The notes below the pieces were generated by a model that worked only from the letters and a program-made list of their open reading frames with translations, did no database searches and had not been told where the DNA came from. A stretch of 64,000 nt of DNA from Channallabes apus (lineage: Eukaryota; Chordata; Actinopteri; Siluriformes; Clariidae), in the NCBI GenBank assembly GCA_030522415.1, contig CM060121.1:3008476-3072475 (forward strand), written 5' to 3'. Shown piece by piece: positions 45,010-57,150 of this stretch; position 1 is the stretch's first letter; the number at the start of each line of letters is the position of its first letter. Both the position numbers and the translations under genes were made by a program.

Positions 45010-46580
45010 AATAGGGGGGTTTGTTACTCCTAAAAGACGGAGATAGATCTGTTAACCTTTCCAAAGACCCATGGGGATCGACTGATGTAATGTATGCAGA
45101 TCTATATAGACATTTGAGGGGCAAAAGTGTTTTAGTCAGTGGGTTTAGCTTAGAGTCTGGACAGATTGATGGAGATAGATTGAAGAGAGTGGATAGAGTG
45201 ATGGAGTTGGATTAAAGAATATGGATAGATAGAAGACGTTGGATTAAAGAGTGTGGACAGAGGGATGGAGCTAGATTGAAGAATGTGGAAATATTGATGA
45301 ACAAGAAGTTTCTATATATGGATGGAGATAGATTGAAGAGGAGGATTAATGGATGCAATTTCATTGGAGATTGTGGATAGAGGAATGGAGTTTAATTAAA
45401 GAGTGTCAATAGATGCATGAAGTTGGATTAAAGAGAGTGGATTGAGTGTTGAAATTGGATTAAGGAGAGTGGATAGATTGATGGAGGTGGATTAAAGAAT
45501 GAGTATAGTGATGAAGTTGGATTAAGGAGAGTGGATAAATGGATGGAGTTGGATTAAAGGGTGTGGACAGAGGGATGGAGCTAGATTAAAGAATGTGGAA
45601 ATATGGATTGGGATGGATAAGAACTGTTTATACTGTATATGGATGGCGATAGATTAAAAGATTTTGGTACTGTAGATGAATGGAGATGATTTAAAGAGTA
45701 TGGAAAGTTGGATGTAGCTGAATTGAAGACTATTGACAAATGGATGGAGATGATTTGAAAAGTGTGGATAGAAGGATGGAGATAGTGGGAGGATTAATGG
45801 ATGCAGTTGGATTGAAGATTTTGGATAGAGTAATGGAGTTTGATTAAAGAGTGCCAATAGATGGATGGAAATGGATTAAAAAGTGTGGATATATGGACCT
45901 GGATGGATTGAGACATGTGGATAGTAAAGGTGGATGGAGATAGATTGAATAATGTCTATATATGGATGGAGATGGATTAAAGAGTATGAATAGGTGAATG
46001 GAGATAGATTGAAGAGTGTGGGTAGATGGATGGAGATCAATTAAAGAATGTGGATAGCTAGAAGAAGAGAATATTAATTGATCTACATTTGTAAAACTGA
46101 ATGGTGTTCATGTATTTTTTTTTAAGCCTCAGCTTGGCTCCTCTTCAGTTTGCACCTTTGAGGGAACCTTTAAAAACTCTGACCAGAACCCAAGATTGGT
46201 ACAGTGTGGAAATATGGATTGGGATGGATTGAGACGTGTGGATAGTTGCATGGAGATAGATTGTGGTTAGATGGATGAAAATTAATTAAAGAGTGTAGAT
46301 GGATGGAGATGGATTAAAAGGATTTCAAAGGATCAATTTTTTTTTGTGAGAATCGATACAGATGGATAGAAGAATATGGATAGATTAGATGTAGTTTGAT
46401 TTACAAGTATGGATAGATAGATGGAGATGGATTATAGAGTGTGGACAGATGGATGGAGTTGGATTAAAGAGTGTGGATAGATGGATGGAGATAATAAATA
46501 AATAAATCCTCCTTAGCATAACCTCCTTCGGGCCCTTAATGTTGAAGGATTGATGGATGGAGCTCAACTTGTAGTTTTAT
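45010..46580 (+). repeat. Degenerate GGAT-rich minisatellite in a gsg1l intron
   Basis: About 1.5 kb of irregular ~30-50 bp units such as GATGGAGTTGGATTAAAGAG followed by TGTGGATAGA. A short unrelated segment interrupts at about 46085-46205. Translations of the array are not genes. Confidence 0.8.
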
Positions 46581-47034
46581 ATAAACACTCTTTATATACT
46601 TATTAAAAAGTTAATCCAACACCATGTTCTTAAGAACCTGTGAACGAACCTACTGTATAAAGCCTGAGTCTGTGCAGAACCTGATGATCTAGAATTGTTT
46701 CCAGTTAGCTGTTGTTTCCAAGTAGCACTTTTTTGGAAAGCTTGAGTGGTTAAACATTTAACATAACTCTTAGGATCCCTTAAATATTCTATGCAGAGAC
46801 TTAAAACAGTGTCTATTATAAAACATTAAAATCAAGCTCATTGAACAATCTAAGACTTTTTGAAAAGTGTAGATGATGGATGGATGAATAGACGGATGGA
46901 TGGATGGTTGGATGGCTGGAGAGATTAAATTAGATACTATGCATTCCAAAGGTTCATTGGCTTGACCATCAGATGGAATTTTCTTCCTCTGAAAGAAGTC
47001 TTTAAAAAAAATTACATTTATAAACTCTTCTTTA

Positions 47035-47366
47035 GTGTAGTGGTTAGCACTGTCACCTTACACCTCCTGGGTCTGGGTTCGATTCCCCGGCCAGGCTCGA
47101 TTCCCGTCTCTGTGTGCATGGAGTTTGCATGTTCTCCCCGTGCTTGGTGGGTTTCCTCCCACAGTCCAAAGATATGCAGGTTAGGCTAATTGGCGTTCCT
47201 AAATTGCCCATAGTGTGTGAGTGAGTGTGTGTGCCCTGCGATGGATTGGCACCCTGTCCAGAGTGTACCCTGCCTAGTGCCCGAAGTCTCCTGAGATAGG
47301 CTCCAGGTCTCCCGTGACCCTGAACACAGGATTAAGCGGTATAAAAGATGAATGAATGAATGAATG
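47035..47366 (+). mobile_element. tRNA-derived SINE (HE1/DANA-like), copy C, slightly 5'-truncated
   Basis: Begins at GTGTAGTGGTTAGCAC, lacking the first ~14 bases of the head, and ends in (GAAT)n. The target duplication AACTCTTCTTTA is exact (47023-47034, 47367-47378). It has the duplicated box-B segment and a short internal deletion in the GGGTTTCCTCC region. It lies in a gsg1l intron. Confidence 0.92.
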
Positions 47367-48092
47367 AACTCTTCTTTATGGAGTCTTTACGAGATCTCTT
47401 CATGAATGTAAATCCATGGCTTGGTTGGTAGATGGAAGAATGTGACTGGTCTCTACATTAAAGGTAGGTGCTAGGCATGCTACTAATTAATTTTATTAAA
47501 ACGTTATAATATTAAGTAGAGACTTAGTGACTCCCCTTAGAGACTCTGTAGTAGGTTTTCTCAGTTGAATATGAAAAAAAAAATACTGCTGATTATCAAC
47601 TCGAGAATGAATGGCGCATTGTCCAAGTGCAAGTTGATCTTGGAGCTAAACTATTTGCTTTGCGTGAAGGCGCCATCTAGCAATCATTGTGTGTCAGCTT
47701 CCCATTCAAAACAATAGGCGGTCAAATGACCGCTGAACCGCGTTATACAGTAAGTAGGTCACACTGGCGCGGCGCTTCTAGTGTTAAAAAGTTACTGTAG
47801 CTGTCTTAAGGGTTTTTGTTCGTCCCAGAGTGGGAAAACTTTAAAGGTTCTGTTTAGATCTCAATAACAGACCGAATCCTTTAGAGAGACAGAAAGGTTA
47901 AACATCCACTGGACCTCTGAGAATCTTTTCTACACCGAGGACTACAGAAGAAATGTTAAACCTCCTAAGGCACTGTTCAGTTTGCCATGTTTTTAATTTC
48001 TGTCAAATGATGTAACTAGCAGGCACTTCAGGTGAGTGTGGCTTTCATGATGAGGTGCTGTACTGTATGTGAAAGGAGGACATGCATGATCA

Positions 48093-48347
<255 letters not shown>

Positions 48348-48627
48348 TTACAAGGTCATGTAAAAGTAAACAGTTCAGCCTTTATTATTAGCAGGCCAAA
48401 TTAAGACAAGATGCTTCACATTAGCAGGAACTCACACTTGCACATTTTAAGCTAAGGATGAGAAGTACAGTAGGAGTGGAAACCTTACAGTATATTGTCT
48501 TTTATGTCACCACATTCTGAAATCCACATCTCCAACCCTTGCTTTGTTGCCCTACTGTGTTACCTGTTCAGTGTTAAATGCTTAATCAGATTTTGTGTCA
48601 AAGCATCTTAGGGGGGAAAACATTCTA

Positions 48628-48893
48628 TCTATCCATCATCATCTATACCACTTCTTTCCCACTTACAGTATATCACATCCTGTTTAAGGTCATTGAGGGC
48701 TGGAGCCTATCCCAGGGCGGGGTAAAAAAAAAAGCTATCAGGGTTCCAAACCATCCAAGCACACATACACACAGTGGAAACGCCAATCAGCCTACAGAGC
48801 GTGTCTTTAGATTATGGGAGGAAGCCAGGAGAGCATGCACACAGACCAGAGGTGAGATTTGAACCCAAAAACCCTGGAAGTACAAGGTGAAAT
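48628..48893 (-). mobile_element. Diverged tRNA-derived SINE copy G
   Basis: Recognised by GGGCTGGAGCCTATCCCAGG at 48696-48715, AAACGCCAATCAGCCTACAG and a degenerate head ending AACCCTGGAAGTACAAGGTG. An old copy in a gsg1l intron. Confidence 0.7.
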
Positions 48894-48894
48894 A

Positions 48895-50435
48895 TATTAC
48901 ATTATACTGTAACTATCATTTTTTAATATGGATTACAACAGTTTTATCTTCTTAAAACATACCAACCTGTTAATGTTTTTAATTATCTCAAATATGGACT
49001 ATCTTGAGATAAATCTTACTGTAGGTTACACAGAACGAGACACCATAACATTATGCACTTTGCCTCTGGTGTCGACATGTTGAGAAATAATTTTTTTTTC
49101 CTTCTAAAATCTCTTATCAGACACTCCCAGGAGTATTTCCTACTGTAAGATATCAGGGTTTTGCATTTGCTCATCGATTCATGACATGGGTGAGAAGACA
49201 GTCAAATCTTTAGTCTTGTTCTCAGGGTATTTAGTTAACATGCCATGCCTCAGACCAAATTACTGTACAGTAGACCTGCAGGTATTTGACAAAATGTCAG
49301 TATCTGGCTAAAATGTTAGTAAATTGAAGGGCCTCGGTTGTTCCCTGGTTCTACGACTTTGCATTCTATCTTCCATCTACAGAAACGAACTCGCGGCTTT
49401 CCAAACACATAAACACAACCACGATGGTAACTATTTCATGAGAGATGTCATTCTCAGGAACAATTCACATCCAAAAAGGCTTTGTTTTTCTTCATATCTC
49501 ACTCATCAATTTGTTGAGCTACATGAGTTTGGATTGTTAAAGAGTTTGGATCTTCTCATCCTCGGTCATGGTTCAAAGGGAAGTCTATGGGAATTAGAGA
49601 AGCAGGAAAAGAACTTGAGATGTGACAGCAACATGCAATATTTATGTCCGAAAGCAGTTATCTGCCAGAGCTCAAAGCGCAGTGGTATATCTTTCAGAAT
49701 AAAACCTTTATTCTTCAAAAGGCAGCAAAACAAAAGTTCGCTCTTCCCTCAAAACTTCAAGGATAGAGAAGTAGAGCAAGACAAAGTGGCAGAAAGTAAA
49801 CCCTTCTTTTGGAATGATTGAGACAGTTAAGAATGAACAACATTTACTGTAAATCCACTAGCAAAAAGAGATCAGTCATGTGTCATGGATTGTCATTCAC
49901 ATGTGAATGGCAGGACTGCAGTATTCCCAGCAGAACATCACCCAGACGCATCACACTGCCTCACCTTCTTTCTGGTGCTGAACAAAAAAACACCACATGA
50001 TGTAAAAGAAAACCCGAATCATCAGACCAGGCCACCTTTTTCCACTTGGTCCAGTTCTGATGCTCACATAACCATTGTAGGTACTTTTGGTGGTGGACAC
50101 GGGTCATCATGAGTACCCTGACTAATCTAGAGCTACACACACATATGAAACAAACTGCGATGCATTACACCTTTCTATCAGATCGCTCCGGAGAGTTGCT
50201 GATGGTTCTGCATATTCTTACAGAGTCGTCAGCGCTGTCTGATCAAATATTCATTGTAATAAATACACCTCCATCTCATTGCTTCCTCCTCTGTCTTTCC
50301 ACAGAACACTTGTTCTCATTTGCAGCTCGGCGCCTCTCAGAACCCAGAACATGAGCGCGGGATTGCACAACTGCTTTCCGACTCTGTAGAAACTATGAAT
50401 GGTTTTTTTCCATGAAAAATTGGTAACTAGCAAAC
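48895..50435. other. gsg1l intron sequence
   Basis: No recognisable repeat. A plus-strand open stretch at 49324-49821 starts at TTG and is judged random. Confidence 0.55.
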
Positions 50436-50439
50436 ATAA

Positions 50440-51430
50440 CCCAGCAAAGTGAACTTTATTTCCTGGTTTGATGGTTTCTGGAGGGTTTTTTGGACGAGTA
50501 AATTGTCTGCAAATTGCTTGTTTATATTCTCTTTAAAAAAAAGTAGTTCCTCAATAGTTCTTTGGATTTATTTGCTTTCTACTGTATATCTTTTTTTTCT
50601 TTTAAAACGTCTTATCTGTGGATCTTCAGGTGGTTCCTTCTTTTACACCGTTATAAAGTTGTTCCTCAAGGGTTCTTTGTATGCCTGATTTGTCTTTAGT
50701 CTTAAAAGTGGCTTACTCAAGTTCTCTTGGAATGGCTAGGTTTTTAACAATTTGACTAAAATGATGTCCTCAGTGGTTCTTCGTGTAGTTCTTTCTTCTC
50801 CACCAGGAGAAGGTTATACCATAGGAGTACATGAATTTTCTTCAGTCATTAGACAGTTTCTTTAAAACATTTCCTCCGGAGTTCCCTAGATGGATACATT
50901 TTCAACAATCTTACCAAAGCATTCCTCGGCAGGTCTTTGGATGGTTATTTTTAATACCATCTTATTAAACATGTTCCTCAAAGGTTCTTCGTATGAATAA
51001 TTTTTCTATCGTACAAAAAGTTTACCTCATGGGTACTTTTGATGGACTTTTCTTTTCTGCACAGGAAGGAGATCTTCAAAGATTCTTAAACACTTCATTT
51101 TTCTGCACAATTTAAAATGTCTCCTCAGGTGTTCACTAAATGGGTCATTTTTCTACAAGCTTTCCTCTGTGCTCCTTTATGTGGCTTTTAGTTCTACACC
51201 CTGATGACAAGGGTTCCTCAAGGGTCCTTAAGGATTGATAGGTTTTCCATTATGGTTCTTTTGGGTGATTAATGGTTCTACACTCTTAAAGAACGGTTCC
51301 TCAATCATTCTTGCTACTGTATTGCTTTCCTCAGGATTCCTCAGTGGTTCTTTGCATGGTTAATGGACCTACAGTACACTCTTGTAAGGTTATTTGAGAT
51401 AATTAATTTTCTTCAGTCTTTAAAAAAAAA
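50440..51430 (+). repeat. Degenerate ~85-100 bp tandem repeat in a gsg1l intron
   Basis: Recurring pattern of GTTCCTCAAGGGTTCTTTG-like words followed by a T-rich stretch and a CTTA/AAAA segment, about ten diverged units. No coding potential. Confidence 0.65.
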
Positions 51431-51489
51431 AAACGGTTCTTTAGATGACAGTTTCTTTGAGTTATTCTGAATGCTTTGGATAATTAATG

Positions 51490-51756
51490 GCTGCGGCATG
51501 GTGGTGTAATGGTTAGCCAAGTGGCCTCATACTGTAACTCCTGGGTTGAGGGTTCGGGGTTCTACTGTACCTTAGATTTGTGTGCATGGTGTTGAAAGAC
51601 ATACAGGTCAGGATGATTTGCGTTCCAAAAAAATTGACCATAGTGAGTGGCCCTGTGATAGATTGGCACCCTGGCCAAGGTGTACCCTGCCTTTCCTGTG
51701 ATATGCTGCAGGCTTCCTGTGTAGGATAAGCAGTATAGAAGATGAATGAATGGATG
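51490..51756 (+). mobile_element. Diverged tRNA-derived SINE copy H
   Basis: The head reads GCGGCATGGTGGTGTAATGG and the body retains GATAGATTGGCACCCTGGCC and AAGGTGTACCCTGCC. It has a decayed box B and a GAATGAATGGATGG tail. Confidence 0.72.
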
Positions 51757-51951
51757 GTTAACGGTTCTTGCAGCCATTTCTCATTGCTGCCACAAAGAAC
51801 TTCTCACTGTTAAATACAGTAGTGCTGACACTGGAGACTCCTTCCATAGAAATTTCATGTTCCTGTATGCATGAGAAACATATATGAAAAAAAATAACAT
51901 GCCTGTATTGTTTTTGGTTTTAGTACAGCGCCCTCAAAAGAGGATGAAAGC

Positions 51952-51955
51952 GAAC

Positions 51956-51991
<36 letters not shown>

Positions 51992-52110
51992 TGAGCTTGA
52001 AAGGTGCAGTCACTGCAGTTTTCTTCCACATTATTCTTGAAAGACTGACAGAGTTGAACATAATTGGATCAATAGGTCGTGATTAGTGCCAGTCATATGA
52101 CTTGACCCTT

Positions 52111-52153
<43 letters not shown>

Positions 52154-52510
52154 GTGTGCGATGTAAGCTTGTTTGTAATCCAGACTTATTTCTATTCTCC
52201 TATGAGTCCTAGTCAAACCTCATTCTGTTAGTTTTTTCGCATGTCAGTGGTCTTAAATAAAAGGCAAGGTCAGGTGTGAGTCAGCGGATTGTCAATATCC
52301 ACTTCATAGGACGTTTTTCATCGCAGTCTTATTGCCAATACGGGCTGTAATGGAAAGTTTAATACCCGGTATACAACATTTATGATATGTCACCCGAGCC
52401 GAGAACCTTTTTACAATAACGCTGAGGACTGAAATTGGAAAAACATTCATATATATATATATATATATAAATGTTGTACTATACGTATATATATATATAT
52501 ATATATATAT
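51952..52510. repeat. (AG)n, (CA)n and (TA)n tracts in a gsg1l intron
   Basis: (AG)n at 51957-51990, (CA)n at 52112-52150, and (TA)n at 52449-52469 and 52487-52510. The last one received SINE copy D. Confidence 0.85.
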
Positions 52511-52870
52511 GGCGGCGCGGTGGTGTAGTGGTTAGCACTGTCGCCTTGCACCTCCAGGGTCTGGGTTCGATTCCCCGGCCAGGCTCGATTCCCGTCTCTG
52601 TGTGCATGGAGTTTCATGTTCTCCCCGTGCTTGGTGGGTTTCCTCCGGGTACTCCGGTTTCCTCCCACAGTCCAAAGATATGCAGGTTAGGCTAATTGGT
52701 GTTCCTAAATTGCCCGTAGTGTGTGTGTGTGTGTGTGTGCCCTGCGATGGATTGGCACCCTGTCCAGGGTGTACCCCGCCTAGTGCCCGAAGTCTCCTGG
52801 GATAGGCTCCAGGTCCCCCGCGACCCTGAATACAGGATTAAGCGGTATAGAAAATGAATGAATGAATGAA
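52511..52870 (+). mobile_element. tRNA-derived SINE (HE1/DANA-like), copy D
   Basis: Full-length copy from GGCGGCGCGGTGGTGTAGTG to the (GAAT)n tail. It sits inside a (TA)n microsatellite, so the target duplication cannot be delimited. It has the duplicated box B and is nearly identical to copy A. Lies in a gsg1l intron. Confidence 0.9.
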
Positions 52871-52879
52871 TATATATAT

Positions 52880-53621
52880 TAGGGTTGTTCCGATTCCGAT
52901 ACTGGTATCGGAAATGCTGCCGATACCACAAAAAAAGCTGGCATCGGAATCGGCGAGTATTTGAGTCCACGTACCGATCCGATACCATTTTCCTAAACAT
53001 AACCTATTTATGCCCGCTAGCTTTGCTAGCTTAGCTTACTTACAGAGTGTCACGGCATGCGCCTGTGATGGGCGTGCGCCCAAATTGATATCGCACCTCG
53101 CTCACTAGTTAGGCGGCCTCCCCCCCCTTTAGGTATGTGAAGGAGCAGGGCCGCAGAATCAGGCAACGGCCCATGAGCTGTCTGCGCTATAAAACACAGC
53201 GGGGAGTGTAGCTCGGGGTCTGACTGTTGGGAAGCTGGACTTTGCGACGCGGTGGATTTTATGAGAGACAGTAGCACAAGAGCGGGGCGATGTGATGCGC
53301 CCCAGAGACTTTAAAAAGGGGGCGCCTTTGATCTCCGCGAGAGGAGCGCGTGAACGAGCTGCACGAGCTGCGCGAGCTCCTGCGGCACCTTCACTTCCGC
53401 GTCGAGCCCGCCTTCGCATCCCTGCCGCCAAAGGGGAAAAGACCGCAGAGAGCCTTTAACCCTTTCCTTCCCCATTTTTCTAAATAAATGACCCTTTTTC
53501 CTGTAAGACCTCGCCTCGTGTCCGTGTTTCATGGTGTCGCCCGTGCACTTAGGGCCGAACCCGTTACACAGGGCTAGTAGTATTTTACTTAAAAAAATAA
53601 ATTATATATATATATATTTAT

Positions 53622-53673
<52 letters not shown>

Positions 53674-53779
53674 GTACAGATACACACCCAGGTATCGGAT
53701 CGGTACTCGGTATCGGCCGATACCCCGAGTCCAAGTATCGGAATCGGTATCGGGAGGGAAAAAATGGTATCGGAACATC

Positions 53780-53783
<4 letters not shown>
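52880..53783. mobile_element. hAT-like non-autonomous transposon, interrupted by a solo LTR
   Basis: The left end is TAGGGTTGTTCCGATTCCGA and the right end is the reverse complement of TAGAGATGTTCCGATACC. The subterminal regions are rich in GTATCGG/CCGATAC. The flanks are both ATATATAT, compatible with an 8 bp target but inside (TA)n. The arms total about 380 bp, without coding capacity. A solo LTR (53048-53568) splits the element. Confidence 0.72.
53048..53568 (+). mobile_element. Solo LTR of a Gypsy-like retrotransposon
   Basis: Starts TGTCACGGCATGCG and ends CCCGTTACA (TG...CA), with the near-identical 5 bp flanks CAGAG and CAGGG. It contains a TATA box (CTATAAAAC near 53188), an AATAAA near 53483, and a GC-rich transcribed-type region. 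No internal coding region is present. The Gypsy assignment rests on the TGTCACG...CGTTACA termini. Confidence 0.72.

Positions 53784-53835
<52 letters not shown>
53600..53835. repeat. (TA)n tracts in and next to the hAT-like element
   Basis: (TA)n at 53604-53618 and 53630-53656 followed by (CA)n. A further (TA)n at 53784-53834 begins directly at the hAT-like terminus. Confidence 0.85.
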
Positions 53836-53941
53836 TATAAGTATATCTATAAACAAAGCTACAATCAGAGAGGATTGTAAATGCGGTGTTTTTCGGGATC
53901 AGATGTGCCCCAATGCTGTTCTAATGACACTCGTTACTCAC

Positions 53942-53989
53942 CTCTCTCCGACGCTGGAGCCAGATCGATGAAGCTCCTGCATTTCTCAC
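53942..53989 (-). CDS. gsg1l: gsg1l internal micro-exon (end of first extracellular loop)
   Basis: A 48 bp exon on the minus strand with acceptor ATCTTTTCCAG and donor GTGAGT. The in-frame translation is (G)EKCRSFIDLAPASER(G), which matches the end of the first extracellular loop of GSG1L just before the second membrane helix. The split-codon phase fits exon 48119-48271 exactly. The exon is too short to appear as an ordinary open reading frame. It lies about 150 bp from a hAT-like transposon with long (TA)n tracts. The upstream exon(s) encoding the N-terminus, first helix and most of the loop were not found and probably lie to the right of this window. Confidence 0.88.
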
Positions 53990-54549
53990 CTGGAAAAGAT
54001 ACAGAAACTCAAGATAACCAGGGTGTTAAACACACACACACACTCTTAGAACATCCATCTTTATCAGTGTGGAGTATTTATCATTGCTGTCAATCCATTA
54101 AAAATTTTATCTAGTTAAAACACGGGGCGTGGCACTTCACCGGGCTCAAACACAGATCTGAAAACTAACAACCTACTGTAGACCCTAAACTGCCTGAGGC
54201 ACATCTCACCTTTAACATACTCTAGTAACCCTTGATGGTGGCTCCCACACACAGCTTTTATTCAAGTTGTATTTAAACTTCCATCTAGAAGCCTTTTATA
54301 ATGAAACTTGCCGCTCAGCACACCTGGTGATGTTTCCTCAGACATCTCATTATCCGCGTTAAACGTGCCGTTATCGCACACCGCCGGGGAACCGTGCTGC
54401 GATTATGGGAAAGAACAAGATGTAATCCTCATAATACGTATATGTTTATGTCTAAAACATGTTACATTTAATGTGGAACTTTATGTGGAAAAAACAAATG
54501 AGTTCATGTTCTCCGTCACATGTTTATGCAATAGCACACTTGAAGTCGC

Positions 54550-54634
54550 GCTGTTGTGCTGAATATCAGCACGGCTGTGATGCAGCCTTTAGTACCGTAG
54601 AAATCACAGCCGTGCTGATATTCAGTACAACAGC
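54550..54634. repeat. Near-perfect hairpin, MITE-like palindrome
   Basis: Two 32-nt arms (54550-54581 and 54603-54634) match at 31 positions around a 21-nt loop. The core is GAATATCAGCACGGCTGTGA. Weaker complementarity extends outward for about 15 more bases. A related single arm is at 15406-15450. The structure resembles palindromic MITEs of the Angel type (inference). Confidence 0.8.
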
Positions 54635-54639
54635 ACAGC

Positions 54640-56010
54640 ATCGAGTGCGATATTGTATTTATACGACATTTCCACAAACACCAGTTATTATCAACAGTTA
54701 ATGATCTGATTGTTTGATCTAAATTCTCATGATTGTTATTATCTGCTTTGTATCCATTCCTTGATCAGTTTGTCTATTTAAAGTCACAGTTTTTTAATTG
54801 CTCCAGTGTTCTCATGTTTATGTCTTGGTGTTGTCTAATGTATATGACCCACATTATCGACACGACACCACACACTCGTCTTGCGTACTTGCCTCCTGCC
54901 TCTTCAGGTCTAGCGCACACCTTACCTTACCTAAGTAATTTAAAATGTGTTTTATTATTTAATTTAAGGCTGCATAGTTCACAGGAATAAGCACTGGCAC
55001 TGTACGAGGATGCGATAAATTCTCCTATGACTAATATCTCCATGAGAAAGAAAAACTCTTAAAAATAATGAAACCCGAGCTCCGGTTGTGTTACTATATT
55101 TCCGGAGACAGGGAAGCGAAACAAACCCAGAAGGCACAAACAAAAAGAGATAACTAGATTGGTTTTTGGCAAGCGCCCCAAACCTGTCTCGAGCTCGACT
55201 TCCAATTATATTTGTGAGAGCGATGAGTGGGACTTTTTTTTTTTTTTCTTCCCAGCCCTTTTGATTCCAAGGCTCTAATCGGAAAAAACAAAACAAGAAC
55301 TCAGCCTGTGACTGGAGCCCGACTGGGACTGTGTGATCGCTCTCTGGGGACGAGGAGTGAGGTCAGGCAGAGGTCAACCTGAGTGCAACGTTACACATAT
55401 AGACAATAGGCGCACATTTACACTCTCGGTCCATGTAGACATTCATTCACTGACCGGAGTGTCTTAGGACTAACAGCAAACAGCCACTGGTGCATCATAT
55501 CGTACAATATTATGTGAACTTATTTCTTTTATTAACACATTAAATTTTACAGTTTCAAGTTTGGCCAGGACGACTTGGCTGTCCTTGCGAGTCGCGCTGC
55601 TGTAAGACACAGACGGTTGTTAAAGACTTTTTATTTCCATAAGTCACTTTAGTGTCTGAGGAAGAAACACTTAAGACTTGGCGCAATGGAAGGAAAATGC
55701 TGAATAAAGCCAAAAAAATACTCGTGTTTTTTTTAAAGATTTAAAGGATGTCCTTTTAGTGTGGACAATAATTAGAAAAAATATCTAATCTTTTTTCGGG
55801 GGAAAAATCTAGAATAGACAACAATCTTTTCCAACTGTTCTCATTTTTTGTCAGCAAAAAATTTTTTCATTTAAGAAACATGACAATGGATTAAAAATCT
55901 GTAAATTTATTATTTAATTAATTAATTATTTAATTATTTTATTATTTTATAAATTATTATTTCATTTAATTATTATTTATTATTTAATTATCTATTAAAT
56001 TTTTCTTTTT
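54640..56010. other. gsg1l intron or upstream region
   Basis: No GSG1L N-terminal exon was found on the minus strand. AT-rich with ATTA-type runs at 55900-56000. Confidence 0.5.
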
Positions 56011-56016
56011 AATATG

Positions 56017-56437
56017 TAGTGCAGTGGTAAAGTGCTCGCCCTATCATCCGGAGATCGCTGGTTCGATTCCCGGGTGATGCTGTAACCTCTCGCAGCCGGA
56101 GGTCTAGAGGGAGCTGATTGGCCGAGCTCTCTCAGGGGGCGGGATGAGTGGTAGCCACGTTAATTACAGCTAATTACGCCAATCAGGGGTGTCTGTGAGC
56201 TCACGCAAGCGGAAGGAGCAGATAGCGCTGTCCTCCGAGTGTGTTACGCCGCCCCCAACGGAGTGTGAGCGAGTAGTTTGAAGAAAAAAAAAAGCTAAAT
56301 GACGTCACGTGGTTCGGAGGAAACACGTGATAATCTTCGGCCCTCTCAACTGAGTGGTAGTAGTAGCCTTAATGTGGGAGCCCCCTAGTGACGGGGAGGA
56401 ATTGGACACGACTAAATTAGGGAGAAAATCTGCAAAA

Positions 56438-56440
<3 letters not shown>
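56017..56440 (+). mobile_element. tRNA-derived SINE, uninterrupted relative of the nested SINE
   Basis: The head begins TAGTGCAGTGGTAAAGTGCT with box B GGTTCGATTCCCGG. The body includes GCTGATTGGCCGAGCTCTCT, TGTGAGCTCACGCAAGCGGA and ACGGGGAGGAATTGGACACG, and ends near GGGAGAAAATCTGC before an (AAT)n tail. It gives the reference layout for the split copy at 20759/33443. Confidence 0.85.
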
Positions 56441-56470
<30 letters not shown>

Positions 56471-57150
56471 GGGTGGAGTGCCCTCTCAGGGTTGGGAGTG
56501 AGATCCTGCCCCAAGTGGAGGAGTTTAAGTATCTCGGGGTCTTGTTCACGAGTGAGGGTAAAATGGAGCGGGAGATCGACAGGCGGATCGGCGCAGTGTC
56601 TGCAGTGATGCGGGCTCTGTATCGGTCCGTCGTGGTGAAGAAGGAGCTGAGCCAAAAGGCAAAGCTCTCAATTTACCGGTCGATCTACGTTCCTACCCTC
56701 ACCTATGGTCATGAGCTGTGGGTAGTGACCGAAAGAACAAGATCGCGAATACAAGCGGCCGAAATGAGTTTCCTCCGCAGCGTGTCTGGGCTCTCCCTTA
56801 GAGATAGGGTGAGAAGCTCGGTCATCCGGGAGGGGCTCAGAGTAGAGCCGCTACTCCTCCGCATCGAGAGGAGCCAGATGGGGTGGCATGGGCATCTATC
56901 TAGGATGCCCCCTGGACGCCTCCCTTGTGAGGTGTTCCGGACACGCCCCACGGGAAAGAGACCCCGGGGAAAACCCAGGACATGCTGGAGGGACTATGTC
57001 TCTCGGCTGGCCTGGGAACGCCTTGATCCCCCCGAAAGAGCTGGAAGAAGTGGCCGGGGAGAGGGAAGTCTGGGAATCCCTGCTGAAGCTGCTGCCCCCG
57101 CGACCCGACCTCGGATAAGCGGAAGAAAATGGATGGATGGATGGATGGAT
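56471..57150 (+). mobile_element. 5'-truncated RTE/Rex3-like LINE fragment
   Basis: Starts abruptly inside the RT/C-terminal coding region: VEEFKYLGVLFTSEGKMERE, AKLSIYRSIYVPTLTYGHEL, RIQAAEMSFLRSVSGLSLRD, MGWHGHLSRMPPGRLPCEVF. It ends with GATAAGCGGAAGAAAATGG and then (GATG)n, the recognised Rex3/RTE-type 3' end. A frameshift near 57020 moves the last ~30 codons (ELEEVAGEREVWESLL) to another frame. Both sides are bordered by (AAT)n, consistent with insertion into the (AAT)n tail of the preceding SINE. Confidence 0.85.

Noticed and set aside
45021..46567. Short open frames in the GGAT array
   Set aside because: Random frames in a minisatellite.
49324..49821. 165-codon plus-strand open frame in a gsg1l intron
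   Set aside because: It starts at TTG, shows no recognisable domain and lies in intronic DNA with no splice support.
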